In this document: piece by piece, positions 18,808-28,059 of the stretch
Layout: each line of letters opens with the position of its first letter
How positions within the stretch are numbered: position 1 is the first letter of the stretch
NCBI GenBank assembly: GCA_039919885.1
Contig: JBDSEV010000005.1
Coordinates: 37,847-101,846 of the forward strand
DNA: 64,000 nt
Source: JACMLD01 sp039919885
GTDB lineage: Bacteria; Bacteroidota; Bacteroidia; Chitinophagales; Chitinophagaceae
Direction of reading: 5' to 3'
Position numbers and translations under genes: made by a program
Notes under the pieces: model-generated
Told to the model about the DNA's origin: nothing
Seen by the model: only the letters and a program-made list of their open reading frames with translations
The model's database searches: none

Positions 18808-19007
18808 GTAAGTCAAAAGTCAAAAAGTTTCCATCCGGCGTTCAAGAAGAAAGTAAAAAGTCAAAAGTCAAAAGTCAAAAAAAATCCGTTCAGAAATTAA
18901 AAGTTCGTTTTTTTGAATGATGCTCTGCGCCGATTTTTGAATTTTTACTTTTTACTTTTGAATTTAAATTCCGCGCCGATTTTTGACTTTTGACTTTTGA
19001 TTTTGAA
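18808..19007. repeat. Inverted clusters of AAGTCAAA-type short tandem repeats
   Basis: Between two convergent genes there are four clusters of a 7-8-base unit. On the plus strand AAGTCAAA repeats occur at 18810-18826 and 18850-18880. Their reverse complement (TTTTGACTTTTGAC and variants TTTTTAC) occurs at 18943-18960 and 18979-19002. The unit alternates GTCAAAA with GTAAAAA. A further direct repeat GCGCCGATTTTTGA appears at 18928 and 18973. The two orientations could pair in RNA as a long imperfect hairpin, which would make a terminator-like structure between the convergent genes. It begins right at the stop of the Cys-rich gene. Confidence 0.8.
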
Positions 19008-19009
19008 AT

Positions 19010-19741
19010 TTAAAATCTCGTCCCCAAATAATGCGGCAACATTGCCCGCCAGGTAGGCCAGTCGTGGGTCCATTCCTGTCCCCATATATCCAGCTCATAG
19101 TTGATGCCTTTGCTATACAAAACGCCGCCAAAGCGTCGGTTGGCTTCGGGGTCTTCATGGTCGCCACTGCCGGTAAGAATATGAACATGCTGGCTGCGGC
19201 GGATTTGTTCCAGCACCTGGTGGTCGGTTAAATTGGGCAGGTAGTGAATCGGGCTGTTAAAATACACATCCTCGTTAAAATAGCCTTTGGTGTATTCGGT
19301 TAAGTCATATACCCCGCTCATGGCCAGGCAGCCATTGATCAGATCCGGCCGCTTAAAAAACAGGTTAGCACTGTGTAAAGCGCCAAAAGAAGCCCCGCAG
19401 GTAATAATGGGTGTTTCCCAACTGGTGCTGTTTCGGATAAAAGGCACCACTTCGTTGTAGACATACTCGTTGAACTGGTTCTGCCGTACGGCTTTATGGT
19501 AAGGATCCATCTGGTTGTTCATCCAGCTTTCCGTATTGATGCTGTTAATGGAAAATACCTTCACTTTTCCGGCGTCCACAAATTGCGCGATGTGATCCAT
19601 CAGCTGAAACCGCTCGTATTCAAGGTAATCTGCAGCCGCGGTCGGAATCATCAGCAGTGCAAAACCGTAGCTGCCATAAGTGGCAATGGGCATCTCTTTG
19701 TTCAAAGCGGGACTGTACCAGGAACGCAGGTTTCTTTCCAT
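19010..19741 (-). CDS. Alpha/beta-hydrolase, esterase D-like
   Basis: A 243-residue protein of the putative-esterase (PF00756-like) family, with no signal peptide. The nucleophile elbow is CGASFGALHS near residue 130, a later GSGDHEDPEANRRF holds the probable acid, and EWTHDWPTWRAMLPHYL at the C-terminus carries the catalytic His. The family includes S-formylglutathione hydrolases and mycolyl or trehalose esterases, but the short N-terminus and lack of a leader suggest a cytoplasmic role. It is convergent with the Cys-rich pair across the repeat cluster. Confidence 0.8.
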   Translation of the reverse strand: MERNLRSWYSPALNKEMPIATYGSYGFALLMIPTAAADYLEYERFQLMDHIAQFVDAGKVKVFSINSINTESWMNNQMDPYHKAVRQNQFNEYVYNEVVPFIRNSTSWETPIITCGASFGALHSANLFFKRPDLINGCLAMSGVYDLTEYTKGYFNEDVYFNSPIHYLPNLTDHQVLEQIRRSQHVHILTGSGDHEDPEANRRFGGVLYSKGINYELDIWGQEWTHDWPTWRAMLPHYLGTRF

Positions 19742-20006
19742 AAATGATTACATTTATTTTTTCTGACTAAAATAACAATATTTCAGGTTTAACAGTCGTT
19801 TATAAAAAATCCTGCCCCAAAAACTTGCATCAACAAAAGAAAGTGGATACCTTAGTGTCACTATCAGGATAGTTATATCTAATCAAGTAAGGCATAACCC
19901 GTTAGCTTATTCTGTATCTAAGGAAGACCGCTCCGTTGACCCACCCCTCTGAAGACTTACCGTAGTCCTGTTCCCTATTATTGGTTCATGCTTAAAAATT
20001 AAAATT

Positions 20007-20108
20007 ATGAAACTTGACTTGTCACACAGCAGCGGCTTTAAAATTGCATTGATCGTTATTGTATTGTATGCAATCATTGCTACTATAACCTACATGGCCT
20101 GGAGTTAA
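20007..20108 (+). CDS. Small single-helix membrane peptide
   Basis: A 33-codon frame: MKLDLSHSSGFKIALIVIVL followed by YAIIATITYMAWS. The N-terminus is polar and residues 12-30 form one membrane helix. It has an ATG after an A-rich leader (TTAAAATT) and is followed about 55 bases later by a long inverted repeat, which fits a short transcript of its own. The roughly 180 bases upstream carry no gene and may be its leader. Real small proteins of this type are often missed; the absence of a comparison keeps confidence moderate. Confidence 0.5.
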   Translation: MKLDLSHSSGFKIALIVIVLYAIIATITYMAWS

Positions 20109-20163
20109 AACTTTACACTGGTTTTCTAGCGCCTCCCCTTTTACCTGTTAAGGTTAAATGATT

Positions 20164-20210
20164 AAATTTTGTCCCGATTGCCTGCTAAGCTAATTATTGG
20201 GACAAAATTT
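20164..20210. terminator. Bidirectional hairpin between small peptide gene and nuclease gene
   Basis: A 12-bp perfect inverted repeat (AAATTTTGTCCC and its complement) with a 23-base loop, followed on the plus side by TTTATTTTC. The stop codon of the minus-strand nuclease gene lies in its loop. Confidence 0.6.
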
Positions 20211-21525
20211 TTATTTTCTTTTCCGGAAATTTTTCCGCAAACTGGTAGATAAGGCCCCTTATATAATCGTTGTCCTGGTAAATCGTCAGGTTGGTTTTAA
20301 TTGATTCCAGGTCTTCCATCATGGCAGCTTCCGGCAATCGCCCCATTCCAATAAATCTTCCTTTCTCCATTAAAAAATAATTGGCTTTTTCATCTTCACC
20401 ATCTGTTACCAGAAAGGTGGGCAACTGGTCATGCAGCGACTGAATCGCTTTTTTTACTTTCTGGTTATAGATACCTGCCATATCCGGCACTGGCACCGGG
20501 GCGGGATTGTTCACAAAACAAAGCGCCTCGTCCAGTTCAAATTCATCGATCATTTTCTTTAGCAATACCTGCCCCTCATGCAGGAGGTTAAACGTATACA
20601 CCGGCACCAGGTGCTTTTTTTTCTTTTCTATAAATAAACGCAGGTAGCCGTTCTGGTCCTCGTAAGTATACAAGCCGTATTCGTGGTGGTATTTTTTCTG
20701 GCTGCGGTTGTACTGCGGCCAAAGGCGTCGGATTTCCGTACTCTCTAAAATCAGGGCAGCCAGTTCGCTGCTGCATTCTTTACAGGAAACCGAGTGAATA
20801 TTTCTCAGAAATTCCTGTTTCCTTTTACTGCTATCGTTGTTGCTAAAATGGCTTTTAACCCTTTGCTGCAGGTCGCTCGCTTTGCCAACATATACAATCT
20901 TCTTTTTCTGATTATAAAAATAATAGACACCAGCAGAATGGGGCAGTTGGTCGATGTCGGGCGCAGGCAAATGAGGTGGCAGATATTGTTCCTTGTTCCG
21001 GCCTTTCAGCATTGATGCTACAATGCCCGTAGTATCCTCTTGCAACACCCTTTCAAATAACTGCACGGTGGCCAGGGTATCGCCCATGGCCCGGTGCCGG
21101 TCGGTGATGCTGATAGACAGGTCGCGGCAGATATTGCCCAGGCTATAACTCGCAAAACCAGGAAAAGCCTTCCTTGCAAGACGGACGGTACACAGCTTAC
21201 GGGTATTGAGATCATAGCCCGCCGCCTGCAAATGGTGTTTAATAAATGAGTAATCGAAATTGACATTGTGCGCTACAAAAATCCGGTCCTGCAACAAATT
21301 GAAAATTTTATCCGCGACCTGCGCAAACAGTGGCGCATCATACACCATTTCATTGGTAATGCCAGTGAGGACGGAGATGTAACGCGGAATGGTCAACTGC
21401 GGATTTATCAGCGTATGAAACCGACCTTCCGTTTCCCTGCCGTTGTGAAGTACAATGGCTATTTCGGTAATCCCGTTGGCCATTGCGTGGCCACCGGTCG
21501 TTTCAATATCAACGATTGCATACAT
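20194..21525 (-). CDS. DnaQ-like 3'-5' exonuclease fused to a GIY-YIG nuclease domain
   Basis: A 443-residue two-domain nuclease. Residues 1-165 are a DEDDh exonuclease of the DNA polymerase III epsilon type: Asp6 and Glu8 in DIETTG, Asp91 in NVNFDYSF, and His144 with Asp149 in HRAMGD. Residues 195-280 are a UvrC-like GIY-YIG domain, GVYYFYNQKKKIVYVGKASD at 199-218. The remaining 160 residues resemble the UvrC/Cho accessory part without HhH motifs. A GIY-YIG/DEDD fusion is known in other bacteria and probably acts in DNA repair, making an incision and trimming the end, similar to Cho. No uvr gene is nearby. Confidence 0.9.
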   Translation of the reverse strand: MYAIVDIETTGGHAMANGITEIAIVLHNGRETEGRFHTLINPQLTIPRYISVLTGITNEMVYDAPLFAQVADKIFNLLQDRIFVAHNVNFDYSFIKHHLQAAGYDLNTRKLCTVRLARKAFPGFASYSLGNICRDLSISITDRHRAMGDTLATVQLFERVLQEDTTGIVASMLKGRNKEQYLPPHLPAPDIDQLPHSAGVYYFYNQKKKIVYVGKASDLQQRVKSHFSNNDSSKRKQEFLRNIHSVSCKECSSELAALILESTEIRRLWPQYNRSQKKYHHEYGLYTYEDQNGYLRLFIEKKKKHLVPVYTFNLLHEGQVLLKKMIDEFELDEALCFVNNPAPVPVPDMAGIYNQKVKKAIQSLHDQLPTFLVTDGEDEKANYFLMEKGRFIGMGRLPEAAMMEDLESIKTNLTIYQDNDYIRGLIYQFAEKFPEKKIKILSQ

Positions 21526-21687
21526 AATTGGAGCGATGAATGTACGGATAAATTGCTAAAAAAATTGGTTTTTTGATAATTCGCTTTTCCTGAAATAATA
21601 AAATCAACCTGTGTAAATACTGGTATTTTGCGCTGGCGAATTTTCTTGCATGATCAGAACAGCTATTAAAAATCAGCCATCATTTCT

Positions 21688-21695
21688 TACCTTTG
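21688..21695 (+). promoter_or_regulatory. -7 element before valS
   Basis: TACCTTTG fits TAnnTTTG exactly and is followed by GCGGCC, a common start-site context in this phylum. It is 24 bases before the valS start. No good -33 box is seen. Confidence 0.6.
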
Positions 21696-21719
21696 CGGCC
21701 CCATAAAGGGTAAGATTTT

Positions 21720-24353
21720 ATGATAGCATTGAGTAAAAACTATGTACCCGCCGAAGTGGAAGACAAGTGGTACCAACATTGGCTGAGCAAAGGTTATTTC
21801 CACAGCACTCCGGATGCGCGTGAATCGTATACGGTGGTCATCCCTCCTCCCAATGTTACGGGCGTATTGCACATGGGGCATACTTTAAATGAAACGGTGC
21901 AGGACATACTGGTACGCAAGGCGCGCATGAGCGGTTTCAATGCCTGCTGGGTACCCGGCAGCGACCATGCTTCTATTGCCACAGAATCGAAAGTGGTGCA
22001 AATGCTCAAAGAAAAAGGAATCGATAAAAACACCCTCAGCCGGGAAGCTTTCCTGGAATATGCTTTTGAATGGAAAGAAAAATACGGGGGTATCATTTAT
22101 AACCAGATTGCAAAACTGGGTTGCAGTGTCGATTGGAGCAGGGTAAGTTTTACGATGGATGATCATTACTATAAAGCGGTGATCAAAGTTTTCGTTGACC
22201 TGCATAAAAAAGGCCTGATTTACCGCGGTGCAAGAATGATCAACTGGGATCCCGCTGCCAAAACGGCCCTCAGTGATGAAGAAGTAGAACATAAGGACGT
22301 ACAGGGGAAATTGTATTACCTGCAATATAAACTGGTAGATAAAGACGGTCAGTCGTTACCGCAGGGTATTACCATTGCTACCCAACGGCCGGAAACAATT
22401 ATGGGCGATACTGCTATTTGCGTAAACCCTGAGGATGACCGTTATACGCAGCTTGCCGGCGCTTTTGCCGTTGTTCCGCTGATAGACCGGCGCATTCCAA
22501 TTATTTTTGATACGTATGTAGACCAAGCCTTTGGAACCGGCGCATTAAAAGTGACGCCTGCGCATGACATCAACGACTACAACCTCGGCTTAAAACACAA
22601 CCTTGCAGTGGTGGACACACTGAATGAAGACGGTACCCTGAGTGCCGCCGCGCAGATTTACGTTGGCGTGGACCGGTTTACCGCAAGAAAAAAGATTATT
22701 GCAGAACTACACGAAAAAGGCTTCCTCGTAAAAGAAGAAGTCTACCAAACCCGCGTAGGATATAGCCAGCGGAGTGGCGCGGTAGTGGAACCAAGAATTT
22801 CTACGCAATGGTTTCTGAAGATGAAAGAAATGGCAGGGCCTGCATTAAAAGCAGTGGTGGAGGGTGATATCAGCATTCATCCTGGTGAAAAATTCCTGGC
22901 CACTTACAAATACTGGTTGGAAAATGTGAAAGACTGGTGCATTAGCCGGCAGTTGTGGTGGGGCCAGCAAATACCTGCGTGGTATGATGCCGCAGGTAAT
23001 TGCTACGTAGGCGAAACAGAAGCAGCTGCCAGGGACGCAGGTGGTGCACAGCTTGCAGGAAACAATGCGCCGCTTACCCGCGATGCAGACGTACTGGATA
23101 CCTGGTTTTCCTCCTGGTTGTGGCCGATGGAAGTTTTCAACGGCATCACCCAACCGGGTAATGCGGAACTAAAATATTATTATCCCACCAAGGTATTGGT
23201 GACCGGGCAGGATATTATATTTTTTTGGGTAGCGCGCATGGTGATGGCGGGAATGGAATATGAAAAACAAATTCCTTTTCACGATGTATACTTTACGGGC
23301 ATGGTGCGCGATAAGCAGGGAAGGAAGATGAGTAAAAGCCTTGGTAACTCGCCCGACCTGCTTAACCTGATTGATAACTATGGCGCGGATGCGGTGCGCT
23401 TTGGCATCATGATTTCCTCTCCTGCAGGCAATGATTTATTGTTTGATGAATCGTCGCTGGAACAAGGTAAATTTTTCAATAATAAATTGTGGAATGCGCT
23501 GAAGCTGGTAAAAAACTGGGAAGGCAGGCAGGCCCTAACGCAAGCGCCGCTGCCGGATAGTTTCGCGGTATCCTGGTTTGAAAACAGGCTGGAGGAAGCA
23601 AAAGCTACACTGAACCTTCAGATGAGCCAGTTTAAATTGAGTGAAGCCCTGAAAACAATTTATTCGCTGATTTGGGATGATTTCTGCAGCTGGTACCTGG
23701 AATGGGTGAAACCTGGCTTCGAAGAATTGATAGATGTTTCAGTACAGGGAAAAACAGTAGGGTTTTTTACCGACCTGATGCAGCTGCTCCACCCGTTTAT
23801 GCCATTTATTACGGAAGAAATTTATCATTTGCTGGAACTCCGATCTGGTGATCTTTGCGTACAACAGTTTGCGCCGGTACAAGCCACCAACCAGGCGCTG
23901 CTGCAAAGTGGTAAGCTGTTAAAAGATGCTGTTACCGCCATCCGCGATGCGCGCAACAAGGCACAACTGAAGCCAAAGGAAGAAATTGAACTACATATAC
24001 AACCCGCAGACAAAGACCAGTACGCACCCATTGAGTGGTTACTGGCAAAACAGGTAAACGCCAGAACAGTTACCTATACCACAGCGGCTGTTCCCCATGG
24101 CATTGGCGTAGTAATGGGAAAAGACAAATTTTACGTGCTAACCGATCACCCCATACAGTCTGGCAACCAGAAAGAAGACTTATTAAAAGAACAACAGCAC
24201 TTATTGGGCTTCCTGGCTTCAGTTGAAAAAAAATTGAACAATGAACGCTTTGTGCAAAACGCAAAACCGGAAGTGATTGAACTGGAGCGCAAGAAAAAAG
24301 CCGATGCGGAAGCAAAAATGAAAGTGATTGCGGAAAGCCTGGCGGTTATGTAG
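21720..24353 (+). CDS. valS: Valyl-tRNA synthetase
   Basis: An 877-residue class I synthetase that charges tRNA-Val. The HIGH signature is HMGH at 51-54 (in PPPNVTGVLHMGH) and KMSKS is at 536-540. Between them lies the CP1 editing domain, with the TQRPETIMGDTAICVNP stretch. The anticodon-binding domain (about 620-770) and the C-terminal coiled coil (about 805-877, rich in Lys and Glu) complete it. Length is usual for the bacterial enzyme. It is monocistronic by context. Confidence 0.98.
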   Translation: MIALSKNYVPAEVEDKWYQHWLSKGYFHSTPDARESYTVVIPPPNVTGVLHMGHTLNETVQDILVRKARMSGFNACWVPGSDHASIATESKVVQMLKEKGIDKNTLSREAFLEYAFEWKEKYGGIIYNQIAKLGCSVDWSRVSFTMDDHYYKAVIKVFVDLHKKGLIYRGARMINWDPAAKTALSDEEVEHKDVQGKLYYLQYKLVDKDGQSLPQGITIATQRPETIMGDTAICVNPEDDRYTQLAGAFAVVPLIDRRIPIIFDTYVDQAFGTGALKVTPAHDINDYNLGLKHNLAVVDTLNEDGTLSAAAQIYVGVDRFTARKKIIAELHEKGFLVKEEVYQTRVGYSQRSGAVVEPRISTQWFLKMKEMAGPALKAVVEGDISIHPGEKFLATYKYWLENVKDWCISRQLWWGQQIPAWYDAAGNCYVGETEAAARDAGGAQLAGNNAPLTRDADVLDTWFSSWLWPMEVFNGITQPGNAELKYYYPTKVLVTGQDIIFFWVARMVMAGMEYEKQIPFHDVYFTGMVRDKQGRKMSKSLGNSPDLLNLIDNYGADAVRFGIMISSPAGNDLLFDESSLEQGKFFNNKLWNALKLVKNWEGRQALTQAPLPDSFAVSWFENRLEEAKATLNLQMSQFKLSEALKTIYSLIWDDFCSWYLEWVKPGFEELIDVSVQGKTVGFFTDLMQLLHPFMPFITEEIYHLLELRSGDLCVQQFAPVQATNQALLQSGKLLKDAVTAIRDARNKAQLKPKEEIELHIQPADKDQYAPIEWLLAKQVNARTVTYTTAAVPHGIGVVMGKDKFYVLTDHPIQSGNQKEDLLKEQQHLLGFLASVEKKLNNERFVQNAKPEVIELERKKKADAEAKMKVIAESLAVM

Positions 24354-24437
24354 TAGTATTGCCGCCAACCCGCAAACAAATATGGTGGGTGCTGCATGCC
24401 ACGAATAGCTGCCGGCGCAGCAGCAGTACGTTACACC

Positions 24438-27248
24438 CTACCGTTGAAAGAGGTTTACCGGCAATACAAATTCAAATCTCGTAGCGCCGGTGGCACCGAA
24501 TAAATCCGGGTCCAGCAGGTGGCTGTACCGGAAGCCAAGATTCAACGGCAATTCATTCCACCATTTGGTATCAAAGAAAATTTCTGCACCCACGGATCGG
24601 AATTTTGTGTTGATCCGGAACCCGTTTGTATACGCCACTTTGCCCATCGTATAGTCATAAAATGCGTTGGCCCTCACCCGCTGAAAATAAACAATGTTGC
24701 CGATTCCAAAATCGGGGTAAGCCAACGGCAGGTGATAGTTGACGCTCCATTTGTACATGTTGCGGAGGTTGGGCGTCTCATATCCCCTCGAAAAAGGAAA
24801 ACTATTTGAATAACGGTATTGGTTAAGTGTATCCCTGGTTTGAAAAGCCAGGCCAATTACAAGGTTGTGCGTCATCGCAAAACCGGGAAAATAAAAGAGT
24901 CCGGATGCCAGGAACTGCCGGGCTTCTACCGACTGTATCGTGTTACGGTAATTGAGATAAAGCGACTGTGCAAAGCGCGGGTAGATATGCTGTCTTGCCT
25001 GTTGCAGCTGGTGGGTGAAGGACACATACCCATTGATATAGCCAAGGTGACTACTGCCCAACGAGTCTTTGTATACGCCCTGGTAGGTAACCGTTTTAAA
25101 AACATAGTCAGATCCCACCGTTAGGTTTATCCGGCTTCTACCCTTGCTCAAATTAAGGGGTACGCTTACACCAGCACTTACCTGCCCCTCATTCCAGTAT
25201 ACAGGGCGGTTGGCAGCAAAAAAATCTCGCCTGTTGAATGTATAGTTTGCTCCCAGGTTGATATAAGGAAACAGTCCCCCGTAAGTAAGGTTGGTCCCTA
25301 CCTGCTTGTATTGCTCGTTGCGGTTGTACGCAACAAATAATTCAGATTGCATGGTATTGAGCACGTTATTGCCCACCAGGGAAAGTGTATAATCGGGGTC
25401 GGTTATATACGGCAGCAGGCTGTGAAAATTAAACAGCTTGTAGGTTTGGGCATACTTTTTTACTGTGGGTGAGGCGCCTGGCTGTACATGACCCAGCAGT
25501 CCGGCAGCACTGTTTTTCGAGAGGTTAATATTGAACGTATTGAGCGGTTGCTGCCATTGTTCTTTGCCTACCTCGTTCCAGTCCACCGCCGTTCTATCTG
25601 TTTCCTGCAGGCGATAACCAGCAGCTGTAAAACTGGTGAACACAATTTTATTTCCTGACACAGAAGGCTGGTAAGCGCCAATACCATTTTCGGATACCCC
25701 CAACCGGTAGAGTTTCTTGTCGGCAAGCGTGCATGCAAAAATCCGGTCGTACCCATTGTCTGCAACCGTAAAATAAATGGTATCATGCTGCAGCACCGGG
25801 TTACCCATTACGCGAAAGACGGGTTCGGTAAGATAATCCACTGCGCCGTCAGCAATTGCAATCAATGCAAGGGACATTTCCCCGGACGGTTTTCTAACGG
25901 CAGCCACCAGTTGCTTATCGTTTACAAATTTAGGAAAAGTATAAAAAAGGTTTTCATTGTTCGGCAATGCTTTAAGGAGTTTGCCCGTTTCGGTATTAAG
26001 CAGGTGCAGTACGCTCTGGGCGCCCGGCTGTACATCCACTGCAACAATGGTTTGCCCGTCTTCGCTTATACCAGGCGAAAAATACTTTGATTTCCTCGTA
26101 ATGGTTTTTTGCATGCCGGTAGCAACATCCAACACCTGCAATTCACTGTAATCATTCCAGCCCCAGCGCAGTGCGGGGCGGTAAGAAGCGTAAATAATCT
26201 TGCCTTTTCCGTATGCAAACTGGTTATCGTTGGATACATCCTTTACGCGGATCCTTCTTTCGGTATTGCCATTTTTTTCTATAAACGCGGGGAGTGTTTT
26301 ATAGCTGGTTTGAACATAGACCATGGCATCGCCGCCCGTGTAAGCAGGAAATTCCTGGTCTGCCAGAAAATGTTTGTGTGTTACAACAGCCTGCTGCGTG
26401 TCTGCGGATTGACTTTTAAAATAAGTAAACGCCTCTTTTCTAAAACTGTCAAAAGTTTTGCCTGAATATTTTTTTACTGCATGCTGAAAAGGATAGAAAA
26501 GACCTTTGAAAGCCGCGGCATCGCCGGTAACTTTTTTCCAGAAATCGTCGCCGTATTTTTCTCTGCCGTAAGCAACCAGCATATAACCCAGGCGGTAATG
26601 ATCGGGAGTGAAATCGCGCAGCGAACCGTTGCGTAGCTTCATGTAACTGTATTGCTTTCCGGCCAGCCACAGTGCGCGGTAGTCGTCGAAGAAAAAAGGC
26701 AACCTGCCCCTGCCCTGTTCACTCACCAGGGTTTCCTGGAACACTGCATCGCCTTCCCAAAACCAGTTAGGTATCGCCAGTGCATTGGCCAATGCCTGTC
26801 CCTGCTCACCGAATACAAGCCTAAAGGCATGCGACAAGCCGACATTGAAATTATTATATTGCTGCACATGGCGGTATTCATGAATGGCCAGCATGTCCTG
26901 CCAGCGCAGGCTGCCGAGTTCAAAACTATTTTGCGGCGGCGTAAGATAGAATTCACTGCGGAATGGGCCCAGCGCAACATAACCGTTAGAAACAATGGTA
27001 TTTGGATGCAAGACAATGTCAACTTTTTTTTGCCGCGGTCCAATGGTCCCGGGTGTAGTGGTACGCAGTAGCGCCGCTACTGCTGCTACCCTTGCAGCTG
27101 CACTATCCAATGCCGCAGGGAAAATTACCCGCACCGCGTCATTGTTCACCTGTTGCCAGCGTACAGATGGTGGGTTGCCACCAAACTGCTGGCCTTGCAA
27201 AAATGTTATTCCCATCACACAACAGGCAAAACAAATAAATGACTTCAT
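24438..27248 (-). CDS. Exported gluzincin-like peptidase with propeller and beta-barrel-like end
   Basis: A 936-residue exported protein (signal peptide 1-19). The N-terminal 270 residues resemble peptidase MA-like gluzincins: HEYRH at 123-127 is an HExxH zinc motif and Glu165 in WFWEGDA is a good third ligand. Residues about 290-560 are a TolB/WD-like propeller with repeated short blades. The last 330 residues alternate hydrophobic beta strands with aromatic girdles and end FEFVLPVNLFQR, consistent with an outer-membrane barrel. The combination suggests a peptidase tethered to the outer membrane by its own barrel. Substrate unknown. The domain order is seen in the sequence; activity is inferred. 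Confidence 0.75.
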   Translation of the reverse strand: MKSFICFACCVMGITFLQGQQFGGNPPSVRWQQVNNDAVRVIFPAALDSAAARVAAVAALLRTTTPGTIGPRQKKVDIVLHPNTIVSNGYVALGPFRSEFYLTPPQNSFELGSLRWQDMLAIHEYRHVQQYNNFNVGLSHAFRLVFGEQGQALANALAIPNWFWEGDAVFQETLVSEQGRGRLPFFFDDYRALWLAGKQYSYMKLRNGSLRDFTPDHYRLGYMLVAYGREKYGDDFWKKVTGDAAAFKGLFYPFQHAVKKYSGKTFDSFRKEAFTYFKSQSADTQQAVVTHKHFLADQEFPAYTGGDAMVYVQTSYKTLPAFIEKNGNTERRIRVKDVSNDNQFAYGKGKIIYASYRPALRWGWNDYSELQVLDVATGMQKTITRKSKYFSPGISEDGQTIVAVDVQPGAQSVLHLLNTETGKLLKALPNNENLFYTFPKFVNDKQLVAAVRKPSGEMSLALIAIADGAVDYLTEPVFRVMGNPVLQHDTIYFTVADNGYDRIFACTLADKKLYRLGVSENGIGAYQPSVSGNKIVFTSFTAAGYRLQETDRTAVDWNEVGKEQWQQPLNTFNINLSKNSAAGLLGHVQPGASPTVKKYAQTYKLFNFHSLLPYITDPDYTLSLVGNNVLNTMQSELFVAYNRNEQYKQVGTNLTYGGLFPYINLGANYTFNRRDFFAANRPVYWNEGQVSAGVSVPLNLSKGRSRINLTVGSDYVFKTVTYQGVYKDSLGSSHLGYINGYVSFTHQLQQARQHIYPRFAQSLYLNYRNTIQSVEARQFLASGLFYFPGFAMTHNLVIGLAFQTRDTLNQYRYSNSFPFSRGYETPNLRNMYKWSVNYHLPLAYPDFGIGNIVYFQRVRANAFYDYTMGKVAYTNGFRINTKFRSVGAEIFFDTKWWNELPLNLGFRYSHLLDPDLFGATGATRFEFVLPVNLFQR

Positions 27249-27331
27249 AAAAAGGGCAATTATTTTCAGGTTACTCTTTAAATATAGGTTACCCGTTGTA
27301 AATTGTTGCCAATATTAACCAAAAAACGCGC

Positions 27332-28057
27332 ATGCTTCTTCTTGCACTGGCAATTGCACCTGGACTGGCTATCATTTTATACATCTACCGTAAAGACATT
27401 TACGACAGGGAGCCGAAAAGGTATTTGCTGTTTTCCTTTTTCCTGGGGATGCTAGGCGTCATCCCCGCCTTTATCCTTGAAAAAGCAGGCAGTTTTATTT
27501 TTGGCAGTATGGGTCGGTCGTCTCCCATTGCTTTTTATGCCTTTTTTGCCTTTGTGGTGGTGGCTGCCAGTGAAGAATTTTGCAAATTTGCGATGGTGAA
27601 ATGGTATGCATATCCGAAAAAAAATTTCGATGAACCTTTTGACGGCATTATTTATTCTGTAATGGTGGCCATGGGTTTTGCAACTGTTGAAAATGTTTTT
27701 TATGTACAGCAAAATGGCTTCGGCACCGCTATCTTACGGATGTTTTTATCCGTGCCCGCGCACGCTGCTTTCGGCATCATCATGGGCTACTACATTGGCT
27801 TAGCAAAATTCAATAAGGAAAAATCAACTGCCTACCTTAGCCTGGGGTTGTTCCTTGCCATCTTTTTCCATGGTGCATTCGATCTTTTTCTGTTCCTGCA
27901 GAACAGTATCCGGGTAAAAGAATATGTGAGCGACGGATTGCTCTTTCTCGGTGCTGTTGCATCGTTTTATTTTGCGGTAAGGCTGAGCCTGCGTTCCATT
28001 CGCCTGCACCGGGAATTATCAAGGCTTGATTTCGAAAACCGTAACAAACGTGTATAA
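27332..28057 (+). CDS. PrsW-family intramembrane metalloprotease
   Basis: A 241-residue polytopic membrane protein with about seven helices. The family motifs are present: SEEFCK with Glu81 and Glu82 at the start of a helix, GFATVENVFY near residue 114, PAHAAFG and FFHGAFDLF with the histidine ligands. PrsW of Bacillus performs site-1 cleavage of an anti-sigma factor, but here no sigma or anti-sigma pair is adjacent, so the substrate is open. The next gene starts two bases after its stop, indicating an operon. Confidence 0.9.
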   Translation: MLLLALAIAPGLAIILYIYRKDIYDREPKRYLLFSFFLGMLGVIPAFILEKAGSFIFGSMGRSSPIAFYAFFAFVVVAASEEFCKFAMVKWYAYPKKNFDEPFDGIIYSVMVAMGFATVENVFYVQQNGFGTAILRMFLSVPAHAAFGIIMGYYIGLAKFNKEKSTAYLSLGLFLAIFFHGAFDLFLFLQNSIRVKEYVSDGLLFLGAVASFYFAVRLSLRSIRLHRELSRLDFENRNKRV

Positions 28058-28059
28058 CC

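Noticed and set aside
18808..19007. CRISPR array
   Set aside because: Units are 7-8 bases without spacers of constant length and no cas gene is present.
21597..21719. T-box or other riboswitch before valS
   Set aside because: The leader is only about 24 bases after the -7 element, too short, and T-boxes are not typical in Bacteroidota.
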